A stretch of 64,000 bases of DNA from Colius striatus (lineage: Eukaryota > Chordata > Aves > Coliiformes > Coliidae). The DNA lies in contig NC_084763.1 of NCBI RefSeq assembly GCF_028858725.1, positions 50,228,152 through 50,292,151 of the forward strand, in the 5' to 3' direction. The notes beneath the pieces were generated by a model. The model had not been told where the DNA came from. It ran no database searches and worked only from the letters and a program-made list of their open reading frames with translations. Shown here in pieces: positions 1 through 11,497 of the stretch; positions within the stretch are counted from its first letter, which is position 1; each line of letters opens with the position of its first letter. A program made the translations under genes and the position numbers.

Positions 1-3000
1 ATCACACAGTCTACAGAAAAGGCCCACACTACCCAGTGTTCATAAGGTCCATGTGCTGTAGATTTAAAGTGACGTTGCTCAGAAGGTAAATGCCAGCCAG
101 GAACCTCAGACAGTAGCACAGATATGACACCATGGGCACTCAATTTTTTACAAACTCTTGATGAAAATTGTTACTGCTAGGAACAGTTAAAAAAAAAACC
201 CACAAAATCAAACACACAAACTTTGACAGACTGATGAGAAGGGGAAAGAAACTACAGAGACATCAGGATCATTCAATGAGTCCATTGAAAGAGCACATCA
301 AAACTGTACAAAACTGTAACTGAAATCTGTTCTAGTCCAGATGAAGTCTAACCATGTCCTCTCTTATCCACAGCTAGACTCGTGTTCATAAACTAACAGC
401 TCCTAGGTCAGGCAATAATCCCTATTTCCTCATACTCTCAGTGCACTTAAATAAAGCCTATATCATATCTGAACTATTATGGAGAAGATGCTGCTACTGA
501 ACTAGGGGGAAAGAACTGGTTGAGGTCAAGGACACCAGGCTGGAAACCAGGTATGTTAGTTCAAGCTACAGGTTTCTACTTGTGTAAAATCCCACAAGGA
601 GAGAATTTGTGCTCTAATACTCAACAGATGTTTGTAATCTAAAAGATTCTACAGAAATCAAGACCCATCTTGCAGTGACTCAGCAAGCATATCTCAAAGC
701 ACTGCAGAGGCCTAATGATGGTGGAGAGCTCACATGCCATGGTAATGGAAAGCTGCAGGTGCCCAAGATAAATATACTGGACTTCTTTCATATCAGCTTG
801 GAAAGTCTCATTTAGTGGCATTTCTTAGTTATGCCTGAAAAAATGTCTTATTATAACATTCATATTGGTCTTTAAATAAAAATTCCAGCACTTTCACGGC
901 CCCTTATTAACTGAAAGATATAAAATTTCAGTAAGGAAAGAGACTGTGGTTTCAAGGGTTCACTTAGTGTCTAACCAGAGCATAAAAGAAAGATTTAACA
1001 TACATATAAGATATGAAAAACAGATTGCCTTTTGTCATTTGTTTTGGAGGTTTTTTTCCTTTTGCTTTTACTTTTTTACTTTCCTACCAGGCTCCTGCAA
1101 ACAGCTTCAATTAAAGTGGTCTTTCTACAGTGCCTACTGCTTTCTTTGGCACATTTAGAAAGCTGGGTTTATAGATAAAAGCATATTGCACCTGAAGACA
1201 AAAACAGGATTAGGAGCTTTGATGGGACTTCATAAAAATCAGTTGTGCACAGGCAAAGGGGGAATTTTTCAATAGGTCATTTTAAAGATAAAAGCTCTGA
1301 AGGAAAGAGTTCTGCTCCGTGACATATTCATCTAGCCCTTGCAAAGCCTACAGGAGGGTCTGCAAGGGAGGCAGAGGTTAGAGAGCATAAGAACACACAC
1401 AAGCTCTCATAACCTAAAGTTATTTTACACATGATTAGGTATCGTTTTTCATAGAATGCACATATGCACTTGAACGATGGCATAGAGGGACTTTTATGTC
1501 AATCTGTTTTGCAAGCAGTTTGGGGCTGGGGGGAAGGAGCAGATTCTTTAACATTCTCTTTTTCATTTCCTGCCTCCCTGTCCCTAATTTGCTCCTTCAT
1601 TTCCCCCTATCAGTTATGCTGTAAGAACATCTAGGAATTAAGGGGGATAAAGAGTGCATCCTATTTGCAAGGACGGATGCAGAAGACTTTGCTTGTGCTA
1701 TTCGTGTAGCTCAAGCAGCAGAGCACTTCTCTTCCAGCCCCTCTACTATCACTAATAGCTCTGATAGTGCAGGACAGATTTGTCTCCTCTATGGGAGAGG
1801 AATGTTACTCTCCTTCAACAGAGTGCACATTTCTAGAACACAATTTAAATAGCAAAATATTCACAAAGTACATATCCCCTTGCAAACAAATAGCAATTGC
1901 TTTATATAATAGCTCCCCTATTACAGATATCAGAGTAATCCTTCTTGCAATACAGACAGGGGTTATTTGCAAGTCATTACAAAACATTATGGTACTCTTT
2001 GGGATAAACTGCCATTAAACTACGTTGCTGTCTCAGCTCCACATAATTTCTCCCCTTCCCATTGTCAGCCATGCCTATTAAGACTGAACATCCCAAAAGC
2101 ATTTCCAATCTAATGCCCATTTATTACTAGATTAACGCTAGACCTAGAACTTTCCACCAAGCCTAGGGAAGCCACACTAATGTTAATCACTTGCATGTGG
2201 TTGCTAACATATTAATATCAGCCACTCTAAGAGATTTCAGCAGCAGAGCGCTGCCAGGGCTGAACACGGCAGGAAGTGCACAGAGCCATCAAGCACATCT
2301 GGGTCAAGGCAGAGACATAAGCACAGAGCAAATGAGAAAACACATTTCAATAACTCAACTGAAACGATGCTTAAGTATTTTATTTATCTATAGATAGAAA
2401 AAACACTCAGAAAATCACTGGGGCAGCATGTGGGGAGAAAAGCAGGGACTCTTCAGTGTTTGTTTTCACTTCACATGTTTTCATGCATTTCCAAGTCTGC
2501 CAACTCCATTCCTGGCTCTCTATAGCAGGGCACAAGCAAGGCTTAGGGCTGATCATCCCCAAGGATTTGTCTAAGCTCAGGAGTGGCTACTAACAATACC
2601 ACAGCTTTTTAGGACTCAGTTAGGAGAAAAAGCTCCGAACAGACATTCTGAAATACATGGACAACCACAGTGTCATGAAATGAAAAACACAGGGTTTAGG
2701 GAAAAGCCTTAGAAGTGTTTTCCTGTATACAAAATAGAGACACAGAGCAGTTAAGCTGCTTTCCTCAGAGCCACACTAAGTCTATTACTAGGCTTAAGCT
2801 TTTTGATACAGTTCATTTCCACAAACACTGATGCATTAAAAACAGAGGTACAGGCTCAGAGAAAGATTACATTGCTAGTCTGTAATGTATTGCACAAAAA
2901 GGAAGAGATATCACATTAAAATGAGCAGCTTTCCTGTCCAGCAGGAAATGCAACTGCTTCTCTATTTTATGTACTATAAATGAAACAATCTTCTGCTTGT

Positions 3001-4746
3001 TACCATTAGGCTCACAGGCATTACCTGGCAAACACAGGTTTCAGGCGAAGCTCTAGCTAAGGGAACATGCTCTCATTGCCGAAAAGGAAATACACATTAA
3101 ACAGTAGGACAAGTTTTCCATTAGTAAAGTTCCCAAAACAGTGGAAGAGGTTATCTGCAAGGCAATAAAATCTTCATTGTTTGGTATCTTGTAAGACTAC
3201 TTTAAATACATCAATGGTTTCAGTGTACTTGATCCTTTCTTAGGATAGAAAGACTACCGTGGTGTCTTAAAGTCCTTTTCTGTTCTTTTTCCTAGACTAA
3301 GTCTGCAGATAAAGGATGTATTCAGACTTCAGGGTAGCAGGATAAAATGTTCCAATCTGTATACCATCAAATAACTGACTTCTCTGCAGGGCATGGCAAA
3401 TGTATTTCAGTGCTTCTATTGCTTCTGACTAACACTGTGAAATACATAGCAGATAATTTCCACTAAGCTTAGAAGATTGCTTACATGTATTTCAAGGAGC
3501 ACTAGACAAAGTAAGCATATCATTGCAGGCCTTCAGGTATCACTGCTGTCTATCTGCAACTTACAGGAGGAAACTTCATTGCACTTCTTTTTGATCTCTC
3601 CAGCCTCACACAGTTTGCCTCTCCTTTCAAGACAAAAAGAAAATACAAGACCAAAAGATGCCTTTCGCCTACTGTTAAAAGGGAGAAAAGAAGTAGGCAG
3701 GACATTTCCAGGATTAAACTCACCTGCTGGGTCAGTTCACAGAAATCTGCTGGCCAGCCCATCATATTTCATCACATTTCCTGTGAAGCAACAGAAGTTT
3801 CCTTCACTCCTCTTCCCAACCAGCACACAACTCTAGGACAAAGAAATAGTGTGGTAGGAAGAGCAAGGTCAGACAGTCAAACCTGACAGCTCATTCCCAA
3901 ATATGCTCACTGAGGCATCAAACCAGAGAAGACCCAGGAAGCAGCCTGTTTTCTGTAGGGGTACATTCAACTATTGAACCCTGTGTGGCTTCAGACTGCC
4001 ACTAGTACCTGAACTACCTCCCATGTGTGCCATTTATAGTCTTTTGATGCTTTGCATGCCCTCACTCACCATCTTTCCACCTGGATTGCTACATAGAGGG
4101 TGGCACAGGTACTCAGACCTGACACAAAAAGGCACTGTTGCATCTTTGCATTTACACTAAGAAATAGACAGATAATAGCATTATTGCAGCCATTTCACAG
4201 ACCTGAAAAAGGAACTCTGTGCCTTAACACTTGCCTCTTCCAGCTAGATCCAGTAATATACTAAGTCTTCCCTCCTACAAGCTTTAACTCAAACACTAAG
4301 TTACAGAAAAGCTTGTATGAGTAACGTGTAGTTTCGAAAGCCAACAATTTGTTAATTCAATTGACAAAGCTTGAATGCTGTCAGTGTTCCAGCAGATTAT
4401 GTTGGAAACTGAGACCATTATTAACATTTCACTAAAAAAACATAAGGTCCTATACCATGCAATTTTGTGTCTACAGCCACAAAAGTTTGCAGACTCACAG
4501 TCACGCCCATAAGCACAGAAAGCACATGTGTACTGGACAGTCTTTCTATAGCTTTGACTAGAGAAAAAGTGCTGTTAACCCTCCTCTGAAATATTAGCAG
4601 GTGGCCTAGCATGACATGATCCCATGCCCTCCTCTCCTGAGGGAGGTAAGTGGTGAACAGCTACTTCTTCAAATCAAAGGATCTCATCTTCACACCCTAC
4701 AGGAGGCAATTCATTTCTTCCCCTTCCCATCTCTTAGGATAAACTA
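1..4746. other. Intergenic, no gene recognised
   Basis: AT-rich single-copy-looking DNA with open frames no longer than about 120 codons, none with a recognisable domain, coherent splice sites or a family resemblance. I see no tRNA, no satellite and no clear young repeat. It lies on the 3' side of RAB18. In human the next gene on that side is MKX, but no MKX exon is visible here. Confidence 0.6.
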
Positions 4747-5372
4747 AGCATGAGCCAGCAATGTGTCCTCATGACCAAGGAGGCCAATGGCATCCTGGGA
4801 TGCATCAAGAGTGTGGGCAGCAGGTCAAGGGAGGTTCTCCTCCCCGTCTACTCTGCCCTGGTGAGGCCTCATCTCGGGTACTGTGTCCAGTTCTGGGCTC
4901 CCCAGCTTAAGAGGGACAGTGAACTTCTGGAGACAGACCAGCACAGGACCACCAAAATGATCGGGGACTGCAGCATCTTCCTTATGAGGAAAGGCTGCAG
5001 GATCTGAGGCTGTTTAGTCTGGAGGAGACTGAGGGAGCATCTCAATATTTATGCATATATAAATGGTGAGTGTCGGGAGGTTGGAACATCCTTTTTTTCT
5101 ATAGTAGCTAGCAACAGGACAAGGGGTAATGGGATGAAGCTGGAACACAAAAAGTTCTATTTAAATAGAAGAAAAAACTTTTACTGTTCAGGTGAGGGAG
5201 CCCTGGCACAGGCTGCCCAGAGGGGTTGTGGAAGCTCCTTCCTTGGAGGTCTTCAAGACCCACCTGGACATGTTCCTGTGTGACCTGATCTAGGTGGAGC
5301 TGCTTCTGCAGGGGGGGTGGACTAGATGATCTCTAAAGGTCCCTTCCAACCCCTACCATTCTATGGTTCTAT
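4747..5372 (+). mobile_element. CR1 LINE, 5'-truncated 3' end
   Basis: Typical avian CR1 3' segment: the end of the ORF2 reverse-transcriptase region, then the 3' UTR with the conserved run from 'gagggagccctggcacaggc' to 'tctctaaaggtcccttccaa', closing with the octamer-type tail (ATTCTATG, GTTCTATC) near 5358-5372. The copy is 5'-truncated, as almost all CR1 insertions are, and cannot move by itself. It is of the same subfamily type as the inverted copy at 6757-7178. Confidence 0.93.
4750..5007 (+). pseudogene. CR1 ORF2 C-terminal fragment
   Basis: An 85-codon open stretch reading through the conserved CR1 ORF2 C-terminus. The recognisable core is '[14 protein letters not shown]' at about residues 38-51, followed by a Lys/Arg-rich 'HRTTKMIG' segment. 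It is only the tail of a roughly 900-residue protein, with no catalytic YxDD motif. It is a decayed retrotransposon fragment, not a host gene. Confidence 0.85.
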
Positions 5373-5533
5373 CATATCCTGACACAGCAACACATATCAG
5401 GCTTGCTGCAGCACTGTGCCACCAGCACTTGCCTGTCGCTGGTCACTACTGGCCTGCCAGAAAGCCACTAATATCAGCAGTTATCAAATATGATCAGGAA
5501 TACGGCTCTTCTGAAGAAACGCCTTGCACATCA

Positions 5534-5539
5534 GTCTCT

Positions 5540-5580
<41 letters not shown>

Positions 5581-5607
5581 CTGGTGGTTCAAACCCACCC
5601 AGGGACG
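5534..5607 (+). tRNA. tRNA-Asn (anticodon GTT)
   Basis: A 74-nt sequence that folds as a full cloverleaf. The acceptor stem GTCTCTG/CAGGGAC pairs 7 bp with one G-U, and the discriminator is G. The D-arm is normal and carries the A-box-like TGGCGCAATCGG. The anticodon stem TTCGG/CCGAA encloses loop CTGTTAA with GTT at 5568-5570. The T-arm is GGTGG/CCACC with loop TTCAAAC (B box). There is no CCA and no A-tail, and a T4 run follows 7 nt downstream, so this looks like a genuine Pol III gene rather than a processed copy. A CR1 tail ends 160 bp upstream and another CR1 fragment starts within about 20 bp downstream. Confidence 0.93.
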
Positions 5608-5614
5608 AGCTCCC

Positions 5615-5618
5615 TTTT
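5615..5618 (+). terminator. Pol III T4 terminator of tRNA-Asn
   Basis: TTTT run seven bases after the tRNA 3' end, the minimal Pol III termination signal in vertebrates. It supports the tRNA being a functional transcription unit. Confidence 0.6.
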
Positions 5619-5624
5619 AAGGAG

Positions 5625-6152
5625 CTGACAGGAATTTCAGTAAGGGCAAGTGCAAAGTCCTGACCCTGGAGAGGAACAACCCCAGACATTAGTAGACAGC
5701 TGGGGGCCACCTTGCTGGCAAGCAGCTTGGCAGAGAAGGACCTGAGGTCTCCGGTATCCCAGAGAACGTAAGCTAACAAACAGAATGAGAAAAAGCATTG
5801 CCAGAAGCTCAAGGGAGGTGATCCTTTGCCATACCTGGAATGCTGTGTCCAGCTCTGGGCTCCCTGGTACAAGAGAGACACAGACACACTGGAGAGAGTC
5901 CAAGGAAGGGCCACAAAGATGATGCACAGGAGGAAATAGTGAGGGAGATGGGATTTCTCAGCCTGGAGAAGGCCCACATGGGAACCTATTAATGTACATA
6001 AATACCCGAAGGGAGGATTGCGAAGAGATTAGCATCAGGCTCTTCTCAGTGGTGATGACAGGCAGCGGGCACAAACTGGAACACTGGAGATTCCAGCTGA
6101 CTATCAGGAAAGACTGTCTCACTATGAGGGTGGCTGAGCACTGGCACAGCAA
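5625..6152 (+). mobile_element. Older CR1 LINE fragment
   Basis: Diverged CR1 ORF2/3' UTR sequence. It starts at 'aagtgcaaagtcctgaccctgg' and runs through 'tgtgtccagctctgggctcc' and 'gaaggcccacatggg' to 'gtggctgagcactggcaca'. The 3' UTR end and octamer tail are missing and there are several indels, so it is older than its neighbours at 4747-5372 and 6757-7178. It begins almost directly after the tRNA-Asn gene. Confidence 0.8.
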
Positions 6153-6756
6153 ATCCCACCAAGGCAGATGTCTCATCTCCAGCACTCTGGGTACCAAATT
6201 AATACAGAACTTCAGCTTTGATTTCATACCAAGCTCAGGCACCATCAGTAAACAAAGCCCAACTCTCCCTTCCACAGGCATTCTTCTTTCTGTTCTGGAT
6301 GACACCTGCTCACAGGTTTTGTATCTTTGGCACACCTAACCTGAATTAAAAGAATTCATTATGTTTGAAGCTGAAGTTTAAGGGCAAAACATAATCTCTA
6401 ACCAATATAAAATATTACGTTTATATAGGGGTTACACTTTTAATAAAGTATATTAATAACAAAGCACATGTGATAATTGTATTAACAATGCTTACTATGC
6501 AAATTATATAATTTTCTATTTTGTGTGTATAATGTGGTTTAGATTAAATGTATTATATACCATTAAAACTGCCTTAACAGTTTGGGCACCTGCTACTGCT
6601 CTTTCCTGAATCCTAGTTTATGACTTTGCTCCTAAGTAGTAATGGGAAGCTCTAGCCATGTTAAAAGTTTCATGCAATCATGAGCATCTTGACAGTCACG
6701 TTCCTCAGATCACAAAGTCCAGCCAGACGAGCACTGAGTATCTGACAACCAAGCAC
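6153..6756. other. AT-rich spacer, no gene
   Basis: Non-coding. Bases 6340-6570 are strongly AT-rich with short repeated TATTA/ATAAT words. No conserved signal is recognised. Confidence 0.5.
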
Positions 6757-7178
6757 TCATAGAATCATAGAATGGTAGGGGTTGGAAGGGACCTTTAGAG
6801 ATCATCTAGTCCAATCCCCCTGCAGAAACAGCTCCACCTAGATCAGGTTGCATAGGAACACGTCCAGGTGGGTCTTGAAGACCTCCAAGGAAGGAGCCTC
6901 CACAACCCCTCTGGGCAGCCTGTGCCAGGGCTCCCTCACCTCAACAGTGAAACAGTTTTTTCTTATATTAAAGTGCAACTTTTTGTGTTCCGGTTTCATC
7001 CCATTACCCCTTGTCCTGTTGCTAGCTACTATAGAAAAAAGGGATGTCCCAATCTCCTGACACCCACCCTTTAGATATTTATAAATGTTAATAAGATCTC
7101 CCCTCAGTCTCCTCCAGACTAAACAGCCCCAGTTCCCGCAGCCTTTCCTCATATGAAAGATGTTCCAGTCCCCTGTCA
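6757..7178 (-). mobile_element. CR1 LINE 3' end, inverted
   Basis: Reverse complement of a CR1 3' end. The plus strand begins with the octamer tail (TCATAGAATCATAGAATGG), then 'ggttggaagggacctttaga' and 'cctctgggcagcctgtgcca', and ends near 'agatgttccagtcccctgtc'. The element therefore reads on the minus strand. It is closely similar to the plus-strand copy ending at 5372, so the two form an inverted pair about 1.4 kb apart. Confidence 0.93.
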
Positions 7179-9769
7179 AAAGACTTGTTCCCTGAACAAA
7201 GTAATTCTAGACCTGATCATACAGAGAACACTAGAAAAGCCTTCTTCCCATCATGATTTGACACTTCAAGACTTCTTCTGAGGTTTCTCAAGCTTCTAAA
7301 ATAAAGAACTAGAGCCCAAGAGTTCTTGAACGTCACTAGGAATGTTGCTAGCGCTGTACATAAAATGTCCCTATATGCTGCAGAAACTAGCAGCATGAGG
7401 AAAAAACCCAACAGTAATCACCATGACCATTTTAACTCCAACAGAAAGGATCAGACATTACTCAGGCACAAGGACAAAACTTCTTAGTCTTGCATTAAAA
7501 TTGGCCACAGAATGTAAGCACGCAGTAGTTTGGAAAAACATCTCCACAGTTCTTTGCCTGTATAATCCTTCATCAATTTTTAATTAAGGTGCAACAGGTA
7601 CTCAAGAGCAAGGTATGTGGAAACCCTGCGAAACTTGGAATAGTTTTAATGGAGCATTTCTCATTTTCCCCAAAAGCTAATGCTGTTGGAAAGTGACCAG
7701 GAAAAACACCTTCTATTTTGCCCTTGAAGGCTCAACTAGCTCTGAGAAACCACGCAATGCTTTGTCTGGCAAGATGAAAAAGACTTGCTCACACTAGTGT
7801 TGCTTATTGACACCTTCGAGGACAGCAAGGCATTGAAAACTACTACAGGTGCTTTGACCAATACAGTACATATGGACTGGATGCAGCACCCCTGACATTT
7901 CTATCAATCCTCCAGCAGCTAAGCAGCAGTAACTTGGGCACCCTGTGTTGTGATCAGCGCAAGTTTTCTAAGTGTTTCAAAAAATACATCCAGTTTGGCC
8001 TCAATATGTAAGAATTACTATACTAAAGCATGAAGCAAGGTCATAGGATTACTGTTGTTCACCATCTATCAGGTTACTGGCAAAGAAGGAAACTGACAGA
8101 ACGAAGCAGAGTGGTTACCATTGCGGTATGTGATGGCAGCAACACCAGCGGTTTCCTGAAGTTCTGCCAAGGTTGAGGAGACAGTCACTGGTATTGTTTG
8201 GGGACTTACTGAACTCAAGTTTTCATTTTGTTAAGACTTTGAGCCAGCTGTTGATCTCATCACCGCAGCAGGAGAACAGGAAAAGTGATGCTGTACTTTG
8301 GATAGAAGCCCCACTAGCAATAAAAAAACCCCTATCTTGAAATCTCCCCCAAAAGCCTGTCCTACCTCCTTTCTTAAAGCAGTGGAAGAAGAAATACAAG
8401 ACAAAACAACACCACCTAGCAGTATTCTCTAAATGTAAGTTCAAGAAGATGCAACTGCTGTGCCATATTCTTCCAGGCTACTGGAAAGACCACCAGAAAT
8501 CTCTGCCAGCTACAAGTACTTAATTGCTAGCCAGTACTTTTAATACTCACAACAGGGTAAAGGAACTGGAAACAACTTCAGTTCTAAGTCTTTCATGATC
8601 ATGTAAGATTTCTCAGTTACCTCATACTGCTTTTGTATTTTCTTATAAAATTATCTGCCATGGAAATGGGACACATTCTCATCACGTGATGAGGAGCAAA
8701 CATCTATCTCCACTATCCCTCAGCTACCTACTAAGGTAGACCAAAGGATCTCTTGTGCATTCTTCTCCAACTGCAATACTCAACATTCCACAGAGACACA
8801 AGCTTAAATCAGAATTAAGCAGAGGTTACCAAATAGCTTGCAATAGTCTCAGATATGTTTGCATTAAAGCTACAACACTGAAAGTTGGAGACAGTGCTGA
8901 TAACACTGTCCTGCAAAGGGAAAAAACAACTCCTGAAAGTACGAGAACAGTATTATTTGAAACGTGTCTGCTTCCCTGACTCCCTGCAAAAAATAAGAGA
9001 AAAGGAAGGACTTTTAAAAGGAATAATGTAGCAGAAGACAAGTAATTGATGCTACATTTGCTCTTACAAATACTAGAAGCACAGGAATCTACCCCTTCAG
9101 TACAGAGTTTCTTGACAGAGCAAGGAGGAAAGAAAGTGAAACTAAGAAAAAGCCATTCCGCAGGGACAAAACCAAACATGCTTAAAACATGCAGGCAGAA
9201 AAGCTGTCAATCAGAAAACACCTGCTTTAGAAGAAAAAATTACTAACTGCTCTCATCTCATTAAATAATGTTGTTTCAGTATACTCCTCTCTCCAGAAAA
9301 ATTCTACATGGAAAGAAGCTGCAAATGACTTTTTTTATTTGCAGAACAATATTCACTATTCAGGATGCCCTGCAGTCCCTCCCTTCAACAGGAGCTGTCA
9401 GGTCTGGCAAAGGCAGAGCAAAAGATGAAGCCAGGTCCCATGATAAAAGGACCTTTTGTGGGAAACTGAAAACCAAGTCTCTGCTCAACACAGGGACGCA
9501 TCTAGACTCAGAGGAAAAGAAGTATGGAAATAAATTACAGGATTATGATACCTGCACAATATTACTGAAATAATACTAAAATAATTAAGTTATTCAGAGG
9601 TTTTATGCTCTTACAAGTTTCCTCTACTGCTAACCTACAAAAACAAAATCCTTTGACTTCAATGCCAACAAACAAGGTTTGCTCAGCCCACACATCCTGC
9701 ATGAAACAGTAACACGGATCTAACATTTTAATACAATATGTTTGTGTCTTTAATATTAATGACATTTAC
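7179..9769. other. Intergenic / distal 3' flank of RAB18
   Basis: No gene recognised. Open frames are short and lack family resemblance. TTTATT at about 9337 and TTTAAT near 9747 would be AATAAA and ATTAAA on the minus strand, so the RAB18 transcript could end anywhere between about 9.3 and 10.4 kb. Confidence 0.45.
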
Positions 9770-11318
9770 ATATTTAAATTACCCTACTACATTAATAACA
9801 CTTTAGATACAATATTTAGTTAAAAACAGCTAGCATGGTTAAGTCTTCAAATTTGGTAAGTGTAAAACAGAACAGAAAACAAAATTTCCCTGCGAAGAAT
9901 AAAGTATATTTTAACAGAAGCAGCCAAAATGTGCTGCAAAATACAGATCATGTACGCTGACATTTACACAAAACCTTGCAGTAGTAAAAGGTACTGTCAT
10001 CCACTATATTTACATGCAACCGCCCAATAGTTCAGTTACTGATTGTTCTATGGTGATTATTTAAAAAACACAAAAAAAAACCCCAAACCAAACAAACAAA
10101 AACCCCAAACCCCCCCAAAACCCATGAAAACACAGCATTCCTTGTCTTGCTCTTCAGGAATCAGAAATATTTTGTCCATAAGAAATGGCCTTGTTTAAAC
10201 TGTATGTGCTAGAAAACATACAACTCTACAATAGGAAGAGGTTAGAAAAGTCAAATACTGTGGAAAAAATTTATTAGTCTATACAAGTCTTCTGAAACAA
10301 ACCATTGGCTTTGATACAGTAAATTCAAGTGAATACTCATTGCAGTACTATTTTTCCCATACAGAGATCAAGAAGCCTTCCAGCTTCCCATTTAGTGTCT
10401 GTGACAAAGTTTTATTTTTAAACAAGTAGCCACACAAAAGCAAAAATGTGACAGAGATCTTCACAGCCACAGTGAGCTACAGTTTGAGATCAAGTTATAT
10501 TACAAACATTTCAGGAAATCAGGCATCTGTACCAAAGTGTGGAAAACTGATTCACAATGAAAGAACAAAGATGTCATTCAGACCCCTTGCCAATAATGAC
10601 GACTTTCTGCAGCAAGTCTAGAGCAGATTGCATCATAAAAACCTAGAGTGCAAGAGTACTACAAATTTAGTATATAAATATCACAGGATTAAAACTCCAG
10701 TTAAGTCATCAACTGAAGTGAGGATTAAAAAGAAAAAATGGTGCCTCTCAGCTTTGCAACAGAAGCTTTCAAAGCTTCAAGAAGGTGGTGATACCCAACT
10801 GTGGCCTGTGCCAATCTGTACTTGACAGCTCTGCTGAAATACAAAGATTTGTCTAAGAACTGAAGAATCCTGCTGTTTTTAATGCTACAAAAGAACATTT
10901 ACTAGAAGAGATGAAACGTAACGTTTATAGCTCCCACTGTTTTCAAGATCTGTGCACATTGTTTCAAGAGTATTTGAAAAGAAGACAAAAAATAGACAAT
11001 GCAGTAACGTGTTTTAGATGGATTTGTTTAGAATAGTTACATGATGAATGTATACAGTTGTAAAATTTCTAGTGCCTTTGTCCTTGCACATTATTTATGC
11101 TACTTATAAAAACCTGAAGATTGCAAATTGGGCATGCTTACCATAACATTTTCATACTAGGAAAGCTGCAGAACATTCTTCCTACTAGTGTGTTCACTGC
11201 TATGATACAAAACAAATATGTGCAAACTGCAAGGTCCCTAAAAAGAGCATTTAATGAATTTATGTACAGAAAGATCTAACTATCTGTTTAAATACGCAAA
11301 GAATAAGCTTCCCAAAGT
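9770..11318 (-). other. RAB18: Probable RAB18 3' untranslated region
   Basis: Sequence immediately after the RAB18 stop codon in transcript direction. It has no competing gene. It contains several minus-strand poly(A) signals (AATAAA as TTTATT at 10411-10416 and 10270-10275). The extent is inferred from these signals and from the long 3' UTR usual for vertebrate RAB18. The lower boundary is a guess. It contains a G-rich low-complexity block (10063-10123 as read on the minus strand). Confidence 0.4.
10063..10123 (-). repeat. A/C-rich (G/T-rich in transcript) low-complexity block
   Basis: On the plus strand this is A/C-only sequence ending in runs C4, C7 and C3 at 10103-10123. On the RAB18 transcript strand the runs are G3-T4-G7-T3-G4. 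Because G7 can split as G3-G-G3, this satisfies the four-tract G-quadruplex pattern. Confidence 0.75.
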
Positions 11319-11497
11319 TTATAACATAGAACAATATCCACCACATGCTCCTCCTCCTCCATATCCTTCTTCCTTGTTTGATAACTTTACAACTCTGTTT
11401 TGGCTCTCGCTTTCCCACAGTCCAGGAGTCTGGATTATTTTTTCAACAAGTTCTTCAAAGGCACACTGTACACCATCACATGTTTTTGCACTTGCCT
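11319..11497 (-). CDS. RAB18: RAB18 coding exon 7 with stop
   Basis: 179 nt: end of Glu149 to Leu207 and stop TAA (11319-11321). It holds SAK (G5), the last helix, and the glycine-rich C-terminal tail ending GGYCSML for prenylation. The tail has four consecutive Gly, which may account for the extra residue over the human protein. Confidence 0.97.

Noticed and set aside
5531-6339. Open frames on both strands around 5.5-6.3 kb
   Set aside because: They overlap the tRNA gene and the decayed CR1 fragment and do not correspond to a CR1 frame or a host protein.
10031-10130. A-rich run as a possible retrocopy poly(A) tail
   Set aside because: The run is mixed A/C with no upstream processed-gene sequence and no target-site duplication visible. 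It is better described as low-complexity sequence.
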